A stretch of 64,000 nucleotides of DNA, from positions 81,905-145,904 of the forward strand of contig CALSPN010000026.1 in NCBI GenBank assembly GCA_943788245.1, read 5' to 3'. A program made the translations under genes and the position numbers. The notes below the pieces were generated by a model. That model saw nothing but the letters and a program-made list of their open reading frames with translations, was not told where the DNA came from and made no database searches. Of the stretch, positions 18,198-31,553 are shown in pieces. Source of the DNA: an uncultured Verrucomicrobiae bacterium. GTDB taxonomy: Bacteria > Verrucomicrobiota > Verrucomicrobiia > Limisphaerales > AAA164-E04. Within the stretch, counting starts at the first letter, position 1. Every line of letters starts with the position of its first letter.

Positions 18198-19280
18198 ATG
18201 AAGCCAATCAAATACCTTCCACTGGCATGTCTCTTTCTAGGGCTAAATCTCGAAGCCCAGATCACCATCACCTCCGATGACATGTATAACCAACCCGGGG
18301 AATATTATAGATCCTATGTAAATCAACCTCCGGCTCTGCTGCAGCGTTTTCCAGTCACGGTTGCTGGCAAACTAGGGGAGTCTGGTGGACCGAATTTTTG
18401 GGACTTCACAGATGGTCCGACAGATGAGGTCTTTCGATACGATTATGTCGCAAAAGCCACCTCGATTGTTTTCAATGACTTTCCGGAGGCAAGCCTAGCC
18501 GAAAGATCATACAGGGAGAGCAAACCCAACGATGTCAGCTGGATAATGCTTGATGATGTAGAAAACCTGGGACGAAAAGTGTTTGGGTTCTGGATCATCA
18601 ACGCGCAATTTGATGATCCATCCAATCGCTTCACTCTGCCGATCGTCGATTTCCCGGCAGAAATCAATTACGGAGACACCTGGACCACTACTGCTGAATA
18701 CCAAAACTCATTGCTAGGTATTCCTGCCATCTATAATGAGGTGCAATCCTTTGAGGCTGATGCTTATGGATTTATCGAACTACCCGAACTGGGTGTGTTC
18801 GAATGCTTGAGAATCAATTCATTGAAGGATTTTTCTGTTGCGATTGATTTCAATGGAACAGCTACTTTTACGAATGTTGAACGCCAATTCACGAGGATTT
18901 ATTATTGGTTAGTTCCAGGAAAAGGTATTGCCGCTCAAATCGTTTCAGAACCAAGTGGCAACCCTGTTGCTGAACAATTTAATCTTGCGAGCATGTTTCA
19001 GCGCACTTTTGAGACCAATAAGGAAGAAAAAAATGCAGGTTGTCTGGAAGCCGCTGCAGTCACTGGGCTGGATATTGTTCACCAGCCAAATCTTGTACGC
19101 CTCAAATGGAATGAGGCTGATTGCGCACAGAATTACCGAGTTCAATTCACTACCTCTGGACTTGGAGCCGAGGATTGGACTGATTTAAGCCCCACGCCCT
19201 ACACTGACACTTTCTTCATCGACACGAACGTAAATAAAGCTAGGGTCAAAATATATCGCGTGCTCTCTGAAAGAAATTAA
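18198..19280 (+). CDS. Hypothetical secreted protein with C-terminal Fn3-like segment
   Basis: 360 residues with a signal peptide ([21 protein letters not shown]). The body is soluble and aromatic-rich ([43 protein letters not shown]). The last about 70 residues ([22 protein letters not shown]..) look like a fibronectin-III-type domain. I do not recognise a catalytic motif. The gene is followed 58 bp later by a pseudopilin-like gene on the same strand, so the two may form a surface or secreted unit. Similar 'T9SS-like' secreted proteins of unknown role are common in Verrucomicrobiota, but no sorting tail is seen here. Confidence 0.75.
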   Translation: MKPIKYLPLACLFLGLNLEAQITITSDDMYNQPGEYYRSYVNQPPALLQRFPVTVAGKLGESGGPNFWDFTDGPTDEVFRYDYVAKATSIVFNDFPEASLAERSYRESKPNDVSWIMLDDVENLGRKVFGFWIINAQFDDPSNRFTLPIVDFPAEINYGDTWTTTAEYQNSLLGIPAIYNEVQSFEADAYGFIELPELGVFECLRINSLKDFSVAIDFNGTATFTNVERQFTRIYYWLVPGKGIAAQIVSEPSGNPVAEQFNLASMFQRTFETNKEEKNAGCLEAAAVTGLDIVHQPNLVRLKWNEADCAQNYRVQFTTSGLGAEDWTDLSPTPYTDTFFIDTNVNKARVKIYRVLSERN

Positions 19281-19338
19281 CGTTTCAAAGGGTGTCTCAG
19301 GGAGAAGCCGCAATGCGGCTGGAGCCATAGGAAGCACT

Positions 19339-20220
19339 ATGAATACAAAATCAACCATTCATCCTGAATATGGGCATCGAAATTCGGGACGCGATGAGGG
19401 ATTTACTCTCATTGAATTACTGGTGGTCATTGCGGTCATCGCCATTCTGGCCTCCATCCTGCTCCCTGCCCTCTCTGGGGCCAAATCCAAAGCCCGAGAA
19501 GTCGCGTGCATGAGTAACATGAGACAAATAGGTTTGGGGATGACCTTATTCGTGAACGATACGGGGCATTACCCTGTTTACAACCTCGATCCAAGTGCCT
19601 CGTTGGAAATGACATACTGGGCAGATGCTTTGGAGTCCTACACGGGAGGCGACTGGACAAACAAACTTTATCGTTGTCCCGACTACAAAGGGTTCACTCT
19701 TGAGGGCAATAACGATGGTGCTTTGCTGGGCAGTTATGGATATAACGCCAACGGAACTAAATTCACTCCCAGCCGATATGGCCTGGGAGGAACGCTTGCA
19801 AAAATTTTTCTGGAAGATGAATTGGATGACCTTGCGGGGGGTATGCTGAGGATTAAGGAATCCATGGTGCGCTCTCCAAGTGATATGATCGCACTTGGAG
19901 ATGCACATTTGGTGTGGACGCCAGCCGGCATGATGGCAGCGTTGTATGGTGACGCATACGCTAAGGAAAATTTCAGTGGAATGGGACTACTGGATATCAA
20001 CAGTCGATATGGTGTCCAGAGACCCTCATGGCCCGGAAGTGAAGGTATCAAGGACGCAACCAACCTGAGACATCGGGATCGCTACAACATCTCTTTTACA
20101 GATGGACATGTGGAAACGATTCAGAGTCAAACGCTGTTCAGGCAAGATCACGATACCCTGAAGCGCTGGAATAATGACAACGAATCTCACGCAGAGTTCC
20201 TTGTGCATAAGGATCAATGA
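19339..20220 (+). CDS. Pseudopilin-like protein with prepilin N-terminus and H-X9-DG tail
   Basis: 293 residues. A prepilin peptidase cleavage site and hydrophobic helix are at residues 20-45 ([20 protein letters not shown]). The soluble domain begins [22 protein letters not shown], typical of the large Verrucomicrobia/Planctomycetes/Lentisphaerae family. Near the C-terminus [12 protein letters not shown] matches the H-X9-DG processing-associated motif. These proteins resemble type II secretion pseudopilins but occur in dozens of lone copies per genome, and their role is unknown. No secretion machinery genes are in this window. Confidence 0.92.
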   Translation: MNTKSTIHPEYGHRNSGRDEGFTLIELLVVIAVIAILASILLPALSGAKSKAREVACMSNMRQIGLGMTLFVNDTGHYPVYNLDPSASLEMTYWADALESYTGGDWTNKLYRCPDYKGFTLEGNNDGALLGSYGYNANGTKFTPSRYGLGGTLAKIFLEDELDDLAGGMLRIKESMVRSPSDMIALGDAHLVWTPAGMMAALYGDAYAKENFSGMGLLDINSRYGVQRPSWPGSEGIKDATNLRHRDRYNISFTDGHVETIQSQTLFRQDHDTLKRWNNDNESHAEFLVHKDQ

Positions 20221-20376
20221 GAGGGTCATTCCCGGTGATACAGAATGTTCGAGATGACCAGGCGCTTGTTTATAAAGCCTGAGGTCTTTGAGTATGAAGT
20301 ATTGCTGAACCAAACCTCAGGAATCCAAGGTGAGTCAAAGAATCCAATGGGATTGCTGTGATTGATGCTTTGACCA

Positions 20377-20979
20377 TCAACGAACCAACATTGCCGCTAC
20401 TCTTTCCCAACTTTCCAAGTCATCCACATCCTCCAGAGTTCTCAGTTGGAAGCAATTCAATCCCAACTTTTTAATTCTATCATAGGTTTGCCCCAAAACC
20501 TGATCAGTACTCCAGCTGATGTTTGTGAATATTTCCGGCTCAGCATTTCTGAATCCTATCATCCAATATCCACCATCTGCTGCGGGACCTATGACGACTT
20601 CTGAGGATAGCAGCGCTTCAATGGCTGTTTCCACATCGTAGGATTCAACGTAGGGGCAGTCCGTTCCAAAAATTAAAACGGCATCTGCCTCATCCAGGGC
20701 CTGGTGCATCGCACGTTCCATCCTCTCCCCAAGGTTTCCTTCCCCTTGGGGTTTCATCGTCCAATGAGACGATTTTAAAAAAGGAGTCATCGCATCGACT
20801 GCATTATCCGGAGTAAAGCGAAGTTCGACGTTCTGACAGGCAGACAATTGATTCAAAAAATGGTGAGCCAACAGCTCGTAGGCGCGACATGCTTCCTGAT
20901 TACCCAATGATACCGCAAGACGGGTTTTAACAAAACCTGGCTTGGGAGCTTTGATGAAAACAACGATCTTGACCTTCAT
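20377..20979 (-). CDS. DUF2064 / TIGR04282-type glycosyltransferase-like protein
   Basis: A 200-residue nucleotide-diphospho-sugar-transferase-fold protein. The start MKVKIVVFIKAPKPGFVKTRL is the family signature for the nucleotide-binding loop. LIFGTDCPYV is the DxD-like region and VIGPAADGGYWMIGF the substrate loop. Related proteins are annotated as arsenosugar biosynthesis glycosyltransferases when next to arsS, which is not present here, so the substrate is open. It is convergent with the pseudopilin gene. Confidence 0.85.
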   Translation of the reverse strand: MKVKIVVFIKAPKPGFVKTRLAVSLGNQEACRAYELLAHHFLNQLSACQNVELRFTPDNAVDAMTPFLKSSHWTMKPQGEGNLGERMERAMHQALDEADAVLIFGTDCPYVESYDVETAIEALLSSEVVIGPAADGGYWMIGFRNAEPEIFTNISWSTDQVLGQTYDRIKKLGLNCFQLRTLEDVDDLESWERVAAMLVR

Positions 20980-21049
20980 GAAACAAAAAACCGCGAACTT
21001 TGAGTTGAATCAAAGATCACGGTAAAAATTTTTTGAGGATTGAAGAGAA

Positions 21050-21496
21050 TCAGCCTTTAATTTCAGCGTGATAGAACTCCAACCAATCGTCTAGATTATT
21101 GAGGTTCACCGCGTCATACGGGCCACAAGAACCTTCCTCAATGCCATTGGCTGAAAGAATCGACTGACGAGTCGCATCATCATGGATGTAACCGTCGATA
21201 GATGCATTCAAGGCGGTAATGGATCCTTGATCTAATTTGGCGCCTGGCTGTTGCCTGATCCAAGCCTCCAACTGCGGATAGGTAGGTTTATCGTTTTTCA
21301 TATATTCCAGGGTGGACTCTCTGTTGAGTCCCAGACCATCAAGGACCATTTGGTCGTAGCCAGCGCCACAGCCTGGATATCCGTCCGCCAATTTAGCGGC
21401 ATTTTCTAGAGAAACTTTTTGCCAGAAACGTGGAAGGTGTTGCACTCCTAAAGGACCGGCCACACTTGAACTTATCGTAGGTACTATTTTACTCAT
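21050..21496 (-). CDS. DUF5069 domain protein
   Basis: 148 residues, cytosolic, no membrane segment. GVQHLPRFWQKVSLENAAKLADGYP and DYDQMVLDGLG-like sequence (YDQMVLDGLGLNRESTLEYM) match the DUF5069 pattern found mainly in Verrucomicrobiota and Planctomycetes. Function is unknown. The C-terminal part (NLDDWLEFYHAEIKG) is helical. It stands alone between a convergent and a divergent neighbour. Confidence 0.75.
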   Translation of the reverse strand: MSKIVPTISSSVAGPLGVQHLPRFWQKVSLENAAKLADGYPGCGAGYDQMVLDGLGLNRESTLEYMKNDKPTYPQLEAWIRQQPGAKLDQGSITALNASIDGYIHDDATRQSILSANGIEEGSCGPYDAVNLNNLDDWLEFYHAEIKG

Positions 21497-21727
21497 TGCT
21501 TTATTGTCTAGGGTCTAATGGTTCAGATGGAGATTAAGCAAGCTGATGAAAGTGGGTCAACATGATTCAGTATCCAGAGGCGCCAATTCCAGCTGCACCT
21601 TAGATTTAAAATTAATAAAATGAATATTCAGGGCTGCATTCAGTCAAGAGAATACTAAGTTCTTGACGTATCGTATCATCTCGCCATTTTGTGAGTATAA
21701 GTCAACCTTTGGTGAACATTTAATTCT

Positions 21728-22975
21728 ATGAAAACAAGACACATCGTCCCCGCAGGCGCATTTTGCCTTCTTCTGGCAGGTCTGATGCCTCAATCCATGG
21801 CTGAAAATAACTGGCCACAATGGCGAGGAGTCAACCGTGATGGACACTCCTCAGACACCGGTCTTTTGGATAAATGGCCTGAGAACGGTCCTGAAAAGAT
21901 CTGGATGTTTGAAAACGCGGGTAAAGGGTATTCCGGCCCAGCCGTTGTGGGTGGTAAATTTTTTACGATGGGCACCCGTGAAAACAGAACTATCATGCTA
22001 TGCCTTGATGCAAACACTGGTGAAGAGCAATGGGCGAAGGAAATCGGAGCTGTCCTTGGTAACGCTTGGGGTGACGGACCACGCGGAACGCCAGCAGTGG
22101 ATAGTGAGAATGTCTACACACTGACCGGCGAAGGAAATTTGTTATGCGTTGCCGCGGTTGATGGTAGCATCCTTTGGGAGACTAAAACATCAGAGCTTGG
22201 AGGGAAGACGCCAAATTGGGGATACAGTGAGTCAGTTCTGATTGACGGACAAAAATTACTTTTCACCCCTGGAGGGGAAGAGGGCACAGTAGCGGCACTT
22301 GATAAATCAACCGGTAAGGTGATCTGGCAAAGCAAACAAATTGAGGATAAAGCACATTATTCATCTATCGTTGCGGCTCGGATAAATGGAGCCAAACAGT
22401 ATATCCAGCGTACCGAAAAATCAATATTCGGATTGAATCCTGATGATGGGGCTCTGTTGTGGAAAACGGATTTCCCTGGTCGAACAGCTGTGATACCTAC
22501 TCCCATTGTCATAGGAAACCGTGTTTATGTGACCGCTGGTTATGGCTCCGGCTGTAAAACAATTGAAATTCAACCCGACAACACGGTCAAAGAACTTTAC
22601 TCTAACCGTGAGATGAAAAACCATCATGGCGGTGTCGTTCGAATAGGAGGTCAAGTATTTGGTTATTCAGATGGTATAGGCTGGCTTTGCCAAAACTTAA
22701 GCGATGGTTCAGAGGTATGGTCGGAACGGAAAGCCTTGGGCAAAGGAGCTATCACTTATGCCGATGGCAAACTGATATGCCTGGACGAAGGGAAAGGTCA
22801 TGTGGTCATGTTGAGAGCATCGACCGATGGATACAGGGAACTAAGCAGATTCACCCTCGACCCTCAATCCGAAATCCGAGCATCACGCGGTAAAATCTGG
22901 ACCCATCCAGTGGTTGTCAATGGCAAGTTGTATCTCAGGGATCAAGATCTGATCTACTGCTACAATATCAAATAG
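21728..22975 (+). CDS. PQQ-like beta-propeller repeat protein, exported
   Basis: 415 residues with a signal peptide (MKTRHIVPAGAFCLLLAGLMPQSMAENN) and then WPQWRGVNRDGHS, the usual start of the Verrucomicrobia/Planctomycetes outer-membrane-biogenesis-like beta-propeller proteins. Repeated blades end in DANTGEEQWAKEI, AAVDGSILWETK, DKSTGKVIWQSK and NPDDGALLWKTD. No PQQ dehydrogenase catalytic residues are evident, so it is more likely a scaffold or sensor than an enzyme. A strong intrinsic terminator follows 30 bp after the stop. Confidence 0.9.
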   Translation: MKTRHIVPAGAFCLLLAGLMPQSMAENNWPQWRGVNRDGHSSDTGLLDKWPENGPEKIWMFENAGKGYSGPAVVGGKFFTMGTRENRTIMLCLDANTGEEQWAKEIGAVLGNAWGDGPRGTPAVDSENVYTLTGEGNLLCVAAVDGSILWETKTSELGGKTPNWGYSESVLIDGQKLLFTPGGEEGTVAALDKSTGKVIWQSKQIEDKAHYSSIVAARINGAKQYIQRTEKSIFGLNPDDGALLWKTDFPGRTAVIPTPIVIGNRVYVTAGYGSGCKTIEIQPDNTVKELYSNREMKNHHGGVVRIGGQVFGYSDGIGWLCQNLSDGSEVWSERKALGKGAITYADGKLICLDEGKGHVVMLRASTDGYRELSRFTLDPQSEIRASRGKIWTHPVVVNGKLYLRDQDLIYCYNIK

Positions 22976-23006
22976 AATGTAATTTCACTCTTCAAGGGAG
23001 TACATG

Positions 23007-23041
23007 AAATCCGGCAGCTCATCCGAGTTGCCGGATTTTTT
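23007..23041 (+). terminator. Intrinsic terminator of the PQQ-propeller gene
   Basis: AATCCGGCA (23008-23016) pairs with TGCCGGATT (23029-23037), a 9-bp stem with a 12-nt loop, followed directly by T's. It lies 30 bp after the stop codon at 22975. Confidence 0.9.
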
Positions 23042-23229
23042 GCTATACCAAGAGCGTTTTCGTGGGTTCGTCTAGCAGGACCGCATTTGCCTGTCTTCAT
23101 TGGAGCTGCATCTGCCGGATGGGTATTTCTATGCTATTCGAAATCTATGTATGATTACTTTTCCTTTTCTAAATATTATTTTGAGTGGATGAAATTAAGG
23201 AGAATTAGTAAAACGACGATGAAGTCGGT

Positions 23230-23520
23230 TTAATGCTGCAAAGCAGGAGGGAGGAGCTGATATAAGGAAGGAAGGCGTGCGGGATCCTTTTTGGAACACA
23301 GGATCTTGGCCGGTTTGTGAAAGAGAAAGTATTGTTTGAGTCTGGGACGCAAGGTTTGACCCTCCACAGAGACGGAGTCAATGTTGGGATCAATGGAGTC
23401 ACCAATCTGAGCCACTTTGGATTGATTGAGAAGGACTTTTCCCTCACCAATCAATATTTCGGCGGCGCGACGCGAGCAAATACCGGACTGGGCAATATAT
23501 TTCTGTAGCCTCAGCCGCAT
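23230..23520 (-). pseudogene. Truncated RsuA/RluB-type pseudouridine synthase (S4 domain and start of catalytic domain only)
   Basis: The 96 residues begin MRLRLQKYIAQSGICSRRAAEILIGEGKVLLN, a clear S4 RNA-binding domain, then FLFHKPAKILCSKKDP and LYQLLPPALQH, which match the start of the catalytic domain. Full members continue with the catalytic GRLDxxTxGLLLLT segment. Here the frame ends in TAA after ALQH, and I do not find that segment in any of the three frames downstream (23000-23230). So this is a genuine truncation rather than a simple frameshift. The gene begins 14 bp after the small basic protein gene and was probably co-transcribed with it. Confidence 0.8.
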
Positions 23521-23533
23521 TTCTCAGAATGTG

Positions 23534-23689
23534 TTAAGCATCTGGTTTGGTCTTTTGAAGACCAATGACCCGATCACCTTCGTTCCAAAGGCCGCGCTTT
23601 TTGAGCAGCTCAACTCTTTCAAAACGTTTGAGCACGCTGCGTTTAGCTGCCATTCCGCTGGGACCTCTTAAACTAGGATGTTGTGACAT
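23534..23689 (-). CDS. Verrucomicrobia/Chlamydiae small basic protein (51 aa)
   Basis: Too short for the ORF track. The ATG at 23689 opens 51 codons: MSQHPSLRGPSGMAAKRSVL, then KRFERVELLKKRGLWNEGDR and a short tail, ending TAA at 23534. The sequence and location match the small basic protein family (TIGR04137, Chlam_Ver_rRNA) known in Chlamydiae and Verrucomicrobia and encoded immediately downstream of the 5S rRNA. Its role is unknown; its basic charge and placement suggest contact with rRNA or the ribosome. It follows the rRNA terminator by about 20 bp, so it must have its own promoter or depend on read-through. It is the best single phylum marker in the window. Confidence 0.88.
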   Translation of the reverse strand: MSQHPSLRGPSGMAAKRSVLKRFERVELLKKRGLWNEGDRVIGLQKTKPDA

Positions 23690-23712
23690 AATATTGACTT
23701 AGTTTGGATTAG

Positions 23713-23741
23713 AAAAAAAGCCGAACCCTCGAGTTCGGCTT
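23713..23741 (-). terminator. Intrinsic terminator of the rRNA operon
   Basis: On the minus strand, AGCCGAA (plus 23734-23740) and TTCGGCT (plus 23719-23725) form a 7-bp stem with an 8-nt loop, followed by a run of seven T's. It lies about 12 nt after the 5S 3' end. Confidence 0.93.
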
Positions 23742-23752
23742 TAGAAATAAAT

Positions 23753-23866
23753 TTGGCGGCAACCTACTCTCACACAGGCTCTACCTGCACTACCATCGGC
23801 AATGCTGCGTTTGACGTCCGAGTTCGGGATGGGATCGGGTCGGACCACAGCTTTATGGCCACCAAA
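23753..23866 (-). rRNA. rrf: 5S ribosomal RNA
   Basis: About 114 nt beginning GGTGGCCATAAAGCTGTGG and containing the conserved CCCGATCCCATCCCGAACTC block and the terminal GAGAGTAGGTTGCCGCC. Ends are estimated to within a few bases. It is the last RNA in the operon, just before the terminator. Confidence 0.95.
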
Positions 23867-23964
23867 AAAACCGTTGAGAATCATATTCTCTGAAAACTAC
23901 ATATAGGAAAAACCAAGACCTACATTCGCTTTGAAAATCGCTTTACCACCGAAGTGGAAAAAAG

Positions 23965-26804
<2,840 letters not shown>

Positions 26805-26925
26805 CAAAAATTGAACTCTTATTCTAAAATAAGAACTCAGCGAATTGTAGATTATTTGGTTTTCACCTATATGTAGTTGTCAAAGAACAAAACCGATTCA
26901 ACAATCGGTTCAAATTAAATTGGTA

Positions 26926-27002
<77 letters not shown>

Positions 27003-27040
27003 TACCGTAAAGTAACACTCTTGATAATTGTAACTCAAAA

Positions 27041-27116
<76 letters not shown>

Positions 27117-27251
27117 ATCAAAAGGCCTGGCCATGGTTCCTGTTTTCAGGATCCTATATACCTTTTTTGAAAGCTGAATTGTGCGATCAGCAATTACCCC
27201 ATTCCGTCGAAACGGAATTCGACCTAGCTATGGTTTATTCAACCATGCCTA

Positions 27252-28815
<1,564 letters not shown>

Positions 28816-29072
28816 ATTATATATTGTGAGCATTTCAGTATTGCTACTGAAAGCGCATTCTTAAAACTCTTGTTTTCCGAAGAAAACATCAAGGGCTCAT
28901 GCTTAATCGCACAATTCAATTTTCAAAGAACATTGTTCCTTTAGGACAGGAACATCAAAGTCATTAGGGGCCAAAAAAACTGAGAGCCGATTTCTTTCGA
29001 AGTCGTATCGGCATCTCAGTAGCCAATGTTAATGACGAGCTGTGTTTTATGTTTTTCAGCACCGTCAGTCAA
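28816..29072 (-). promoter_or_regulatory. rRNA operon promoter and leader
   Basis: On the minus strand TTGACT (29067-29072) and TAAAAC (29044-29049) are 17 nt apart, a good sigma-70-like pair. Upstream is a very AT-rich stretch (TTTGTAAAAAAGTTTTAAATTA) that could act as an UP element. The leader of about 220 nt down to the 16S contains a stem from the GCCGAT..ATCGGC-type repeat near 28987-29010. No ORF is seen between 28816 and 29491. Confidence 0.65.
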
Positions 29073-29282
29073 CAGTAATTTAAAACTTTTTTACAAAATC
29101 TTTTAAACCACCCTGCCGCTTACATCCTTGGTTTTGGACGTGTCGCGACGACAATGAAAAACTTATGTTTTTTCCCTTTATTGGTCAACAGGATTTTAAA
29201 TCTTTTTCCTCAACCTATCGGGCTCAGTGGGGAAGGCTCTTATTTAACATGAGCCTACAAAAGACCGACCTCAGAATACGTT

Positions 29283-29307
29283 GCCCCCATGCATTTTGCA
29301 TGGGGGC
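29283..29307. repeat. Perfect 11-bp inverted repeat upstream of the rRNA promoter
   Basis: GCCCCCATGCA and TGCATGGGGGC are separated by TTT. This is a very stable hairpin on either strand without a following T-run. It lies about 210 bp upstream of the rRNA promoter and 185 bp beyond the end of the NIPSNAP gene. It may terminate transcription from the upstream gene or bind a protein. Confidence 0.6.
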
Positions 29308-29491
29308 ACTTTGATGCAGGTTATTTTACCTGTAATTACCCACAATCTACCCCATGAAATTAATGGCTTTTTTCGCTTTTGATACTCATTTATCAGGCCC
29401 CGAACTGCTCAACATTTCTGTTACACCTGAGGCTTATCAATAAGGATTGAACCAACAAGGGATGTCTCCCACTTCCCTCCTACCAATGTGG

Positions 29492-30286
29492 TTAAATTTG
29501 TGAATAAGGTGCTGGCTTCAGGAATGTTTGGTTAATTTTGGAGACAGTGTCTGCGTAGCGTTTGTTTTTCCTGAGCACTTGCCAGTCCGGATCTTTGGAG
29601 AAACGACCCCATGCCGCTTTTCGCTCTGCCATGTCACTGTAGGCAACAAGGTAAATTAAATTGGGCAAGCCTGGTCCGGACAAAGCTTCGCCACAAAAGA
29701 CGCTGTCAAGGCCTACGTTTTTAAAAATGTCAAATTCGCCGCTATTGAACATCTCCACTTTTAAGGCGGCTTTTTGCTCATTGTGGCTTTCATACACACG
29801 GAGTTCAAAAATCCGCTCTCCCGTTCGTGGAATTTTGACGTAGGGATAGTCATCAAAGGGGCGCATGAGCGTGCTTTCGATTCTTGTATAGGCTGGATCC
29901 CCTTTCGGCGTGGAGAGGTATTCCTGACCGTTTTCAACGAAACCACTGTCCTCACCCAGCGTACGCCGCATGTCGTAATAGGACTCAAGCGTCGGATAAG
30001 GAATCAATGCATGAATGGAGTGGTCTTGTTCTCCATCTTTAGGTTGAGAATGGAAGACACCTACCGGCTTGATACCTTGTCTGTTCAACGCCGGAATGGC
30101 AGCATTTTTTAAAAATCGATCCACCATCGCTTGTTTGGAAGCGGATTCAATATGCCAACGTCGCCACTCAAGTAACTTGGGGTTTTTTGCTTCATTGTGG
30201 TGATCTGCTTTTAGCTGATGAGATTGGGTCATACCCACCGCAGCAGCGGATGCAGTAGCTGAATGAATGAATTGTCTTCTGTTCAT
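29492..30286 (-). CDS. Tat-exported NIPSNAP family protein
   Basis: The ATG at 30286 gives MNRRQFIHSATASAAAVGMT, a Tat-like signal with RRQFIH; the ORF-track start 51 bp upstream lacks this logic. The remainder of about 240 residues has two NIPSNAP-type ferredoxin-like modules, the second starting RIFELRVYESHNEQKAALKVEMF. NIPSNAP proteins have no agreed enzymatic role. Exported copies with a Tat signal are typical of Verrucomicrobiota and Planctomycetes. The C-terminus ends TFLKPAPYSQI, the common 'LxPxxxSxI' tail. Confidence 0.88.
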   Translation of the reverse strand: MNRRQFIHSATASAAAVGMTQSHQLKADHHNEAKNPKLLEWRRWHIESASKQAMVDRFLKNAAIPALNRQGIKPVGVFHSQPKDGEQDHSIHALIPYPTLESYYDMRRTLGEDSGFVENGQEYLSTPKGDPAYTRIESTLMRPFDDYPYVKIPRTGERIFELRVYESHNEQKAALKVEMFNSGEFDIFKNVGLDSVFCGEALSGPGLPNLIYLVAYSDMAERKAAWGRFSKDPDWQVLRKNKRYADTVSKINQTFLKPAPYSQI

Positions 30287-30791
30287 GATCGTTTTGGATA
30301 TTCTGTCACAGTTAGCCTCGAAAGAGTCAAAATACAAGCTTTCAAATCACGAGGCTTTGCCAACTATTTATTCCTCTGTCCTGAGATCCACAAGAGTAAC
30401 TCTGCAACAAGATCAAAATGAATTTTACAGGCGCGCAAGTTTTGAAGCTTTCAACATCCTTTTTGAATGATGATGAATTCATGCCTTTGAAGTGATAATT
30501 GTCGCTGGATATCCTTCTTTAAGCATATCAGCCCATGATCGCTTTTGCGGACACGTAGGAGTAATCAATATTTGACTGAGGCTCTGGACTGTTCGTCACT
30601 CAGCAAAATGCAAAATGACATCAGAATCGCTTTACCAAAGGTACATGACACGCTGACAGCAAACGCTGAATCGAGTCTTTTCGGATAGTAGACTTGCAGG
30701 AAGATGCAAGACAGTTTAAATCCTTTGATGTAATTCGATATCAATAGGATAACGAAAGTCAATTATGGGATCTTAACCGTATGGGCCCATG
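30287..30791. other. Gene-free region between NIPSNAP and SIS genes
   Basis: About 500 bp with no ORF that shows coding character. It contains a 6-bp hairpin CTTGCA..TGCAAG (30693-30710) and the palindrome ATGGGCCCAT just after the SIS stop. It probably holds the promoter of the NIPSNAP gene. I see no RNA gene in it. Confidence 0.5.
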
Positions 30792-31547
30792 TTACAAGTG
30801 CCGAATCCGATCACGATATTTATCGGCAAGCCGAGTGTTATGATCGTCTCCATTGCTGTTGCTACTGATGTAAATTTCAGGATCGATTCCGTTCGACTTC
30901 ATGTGTGAAACGGCAGCTACCATTACCAAATTCACCAAAAGAGCTCCGGTAATAGTTGACGTAGGAGCAACCCGCCCAGGCACGCCGTCGATTTCAAGAG
31001 CCGCATCCCCTTCGATACCGCAGTTGTCCAGGACCAAATCCGCCGTTTCCGCCAGGTTTCCCCCCGAAGAATGACGTGTCGGCCAGGCTTTGCTATGCTC
31101 CAGGTTCACCAGAGCAATCACCTTTAACCCCAGCTCCTTGGCATGGAGCGCCATTTCGATTGGCAGAGCGTTTCGACCTGAGTTGGACGCAACAAGAAGA
31201 ACATCACCTGAAGCAACCGGATACTGACTGAGTAATTCTTTCGCCGCACCCTCTTTTCTTTCAAATGCTGTCGCAGCTTCAGCCCCGGCCGTAAAATAAA
31301 CCATTGGATCGAGAAAAGGAATGGCCCTTGCCAGGCCGCCTGCTCGATGAAAGACCTCTTCAGCCAACATGCGAGAGTGTCCCGTGCCGAAAGTATAAAA
31401 CCAGTGATCAGCCGCAAGGGCATCGCCGATCCATTGCCCTGCAGTTTGAATCGAGGACCATTGGGTTTCACGAACCTGACGGATCTGACTGGCAACGATG
31501 TCCAAATAACGTTGCGCATCATTCATGGGATCTTTCATATGGGTCAT
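30792..31547 (-). CDS. SIS-domain sugar isomerase family protein (UPF0309-like)
   Basis: 251 residues, cytosolic. The phosphosugar-binding SIS fold is shown by FYTFGTGHSRMLAEEVFHRAGG and LLVASNSGRNALPIEMA, with GLKVIALVN as the central strand. Such proteins bind or isomerise amino-sugar phosphates, or act as sensor domains. The stop of this gene's upstream neighbour, an OGA-like GNAT gene, is only 7 bp away, so the two are probably one operon. Together they hint at hexosamine metabolism. Confidence 0.88.
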   Translation of the reverse strand: MTHMKDPMNDAQRYLDIVASQIRQVRETQWSSIQTAGQWIGDALAADHWFYTFGTGHSRMLAEEVFHRAGGLARAIPFLDPMVYFTAGAEAATAFERKEGAAKELLSQYPVASGDVLLVASNSGRNALPIEMALHAKELGLKVIALVNLEHSKAWPTRHSSGGNLAETADLVLDNCGIEGDAALEIDGVPGRVAPTSTITGALLVNLVMVAAVSHMKSNGIDPEIYISSNSNGDDHNTRLADKYRDRIRHL

Positions 31548-31553
31548 TGGTTC

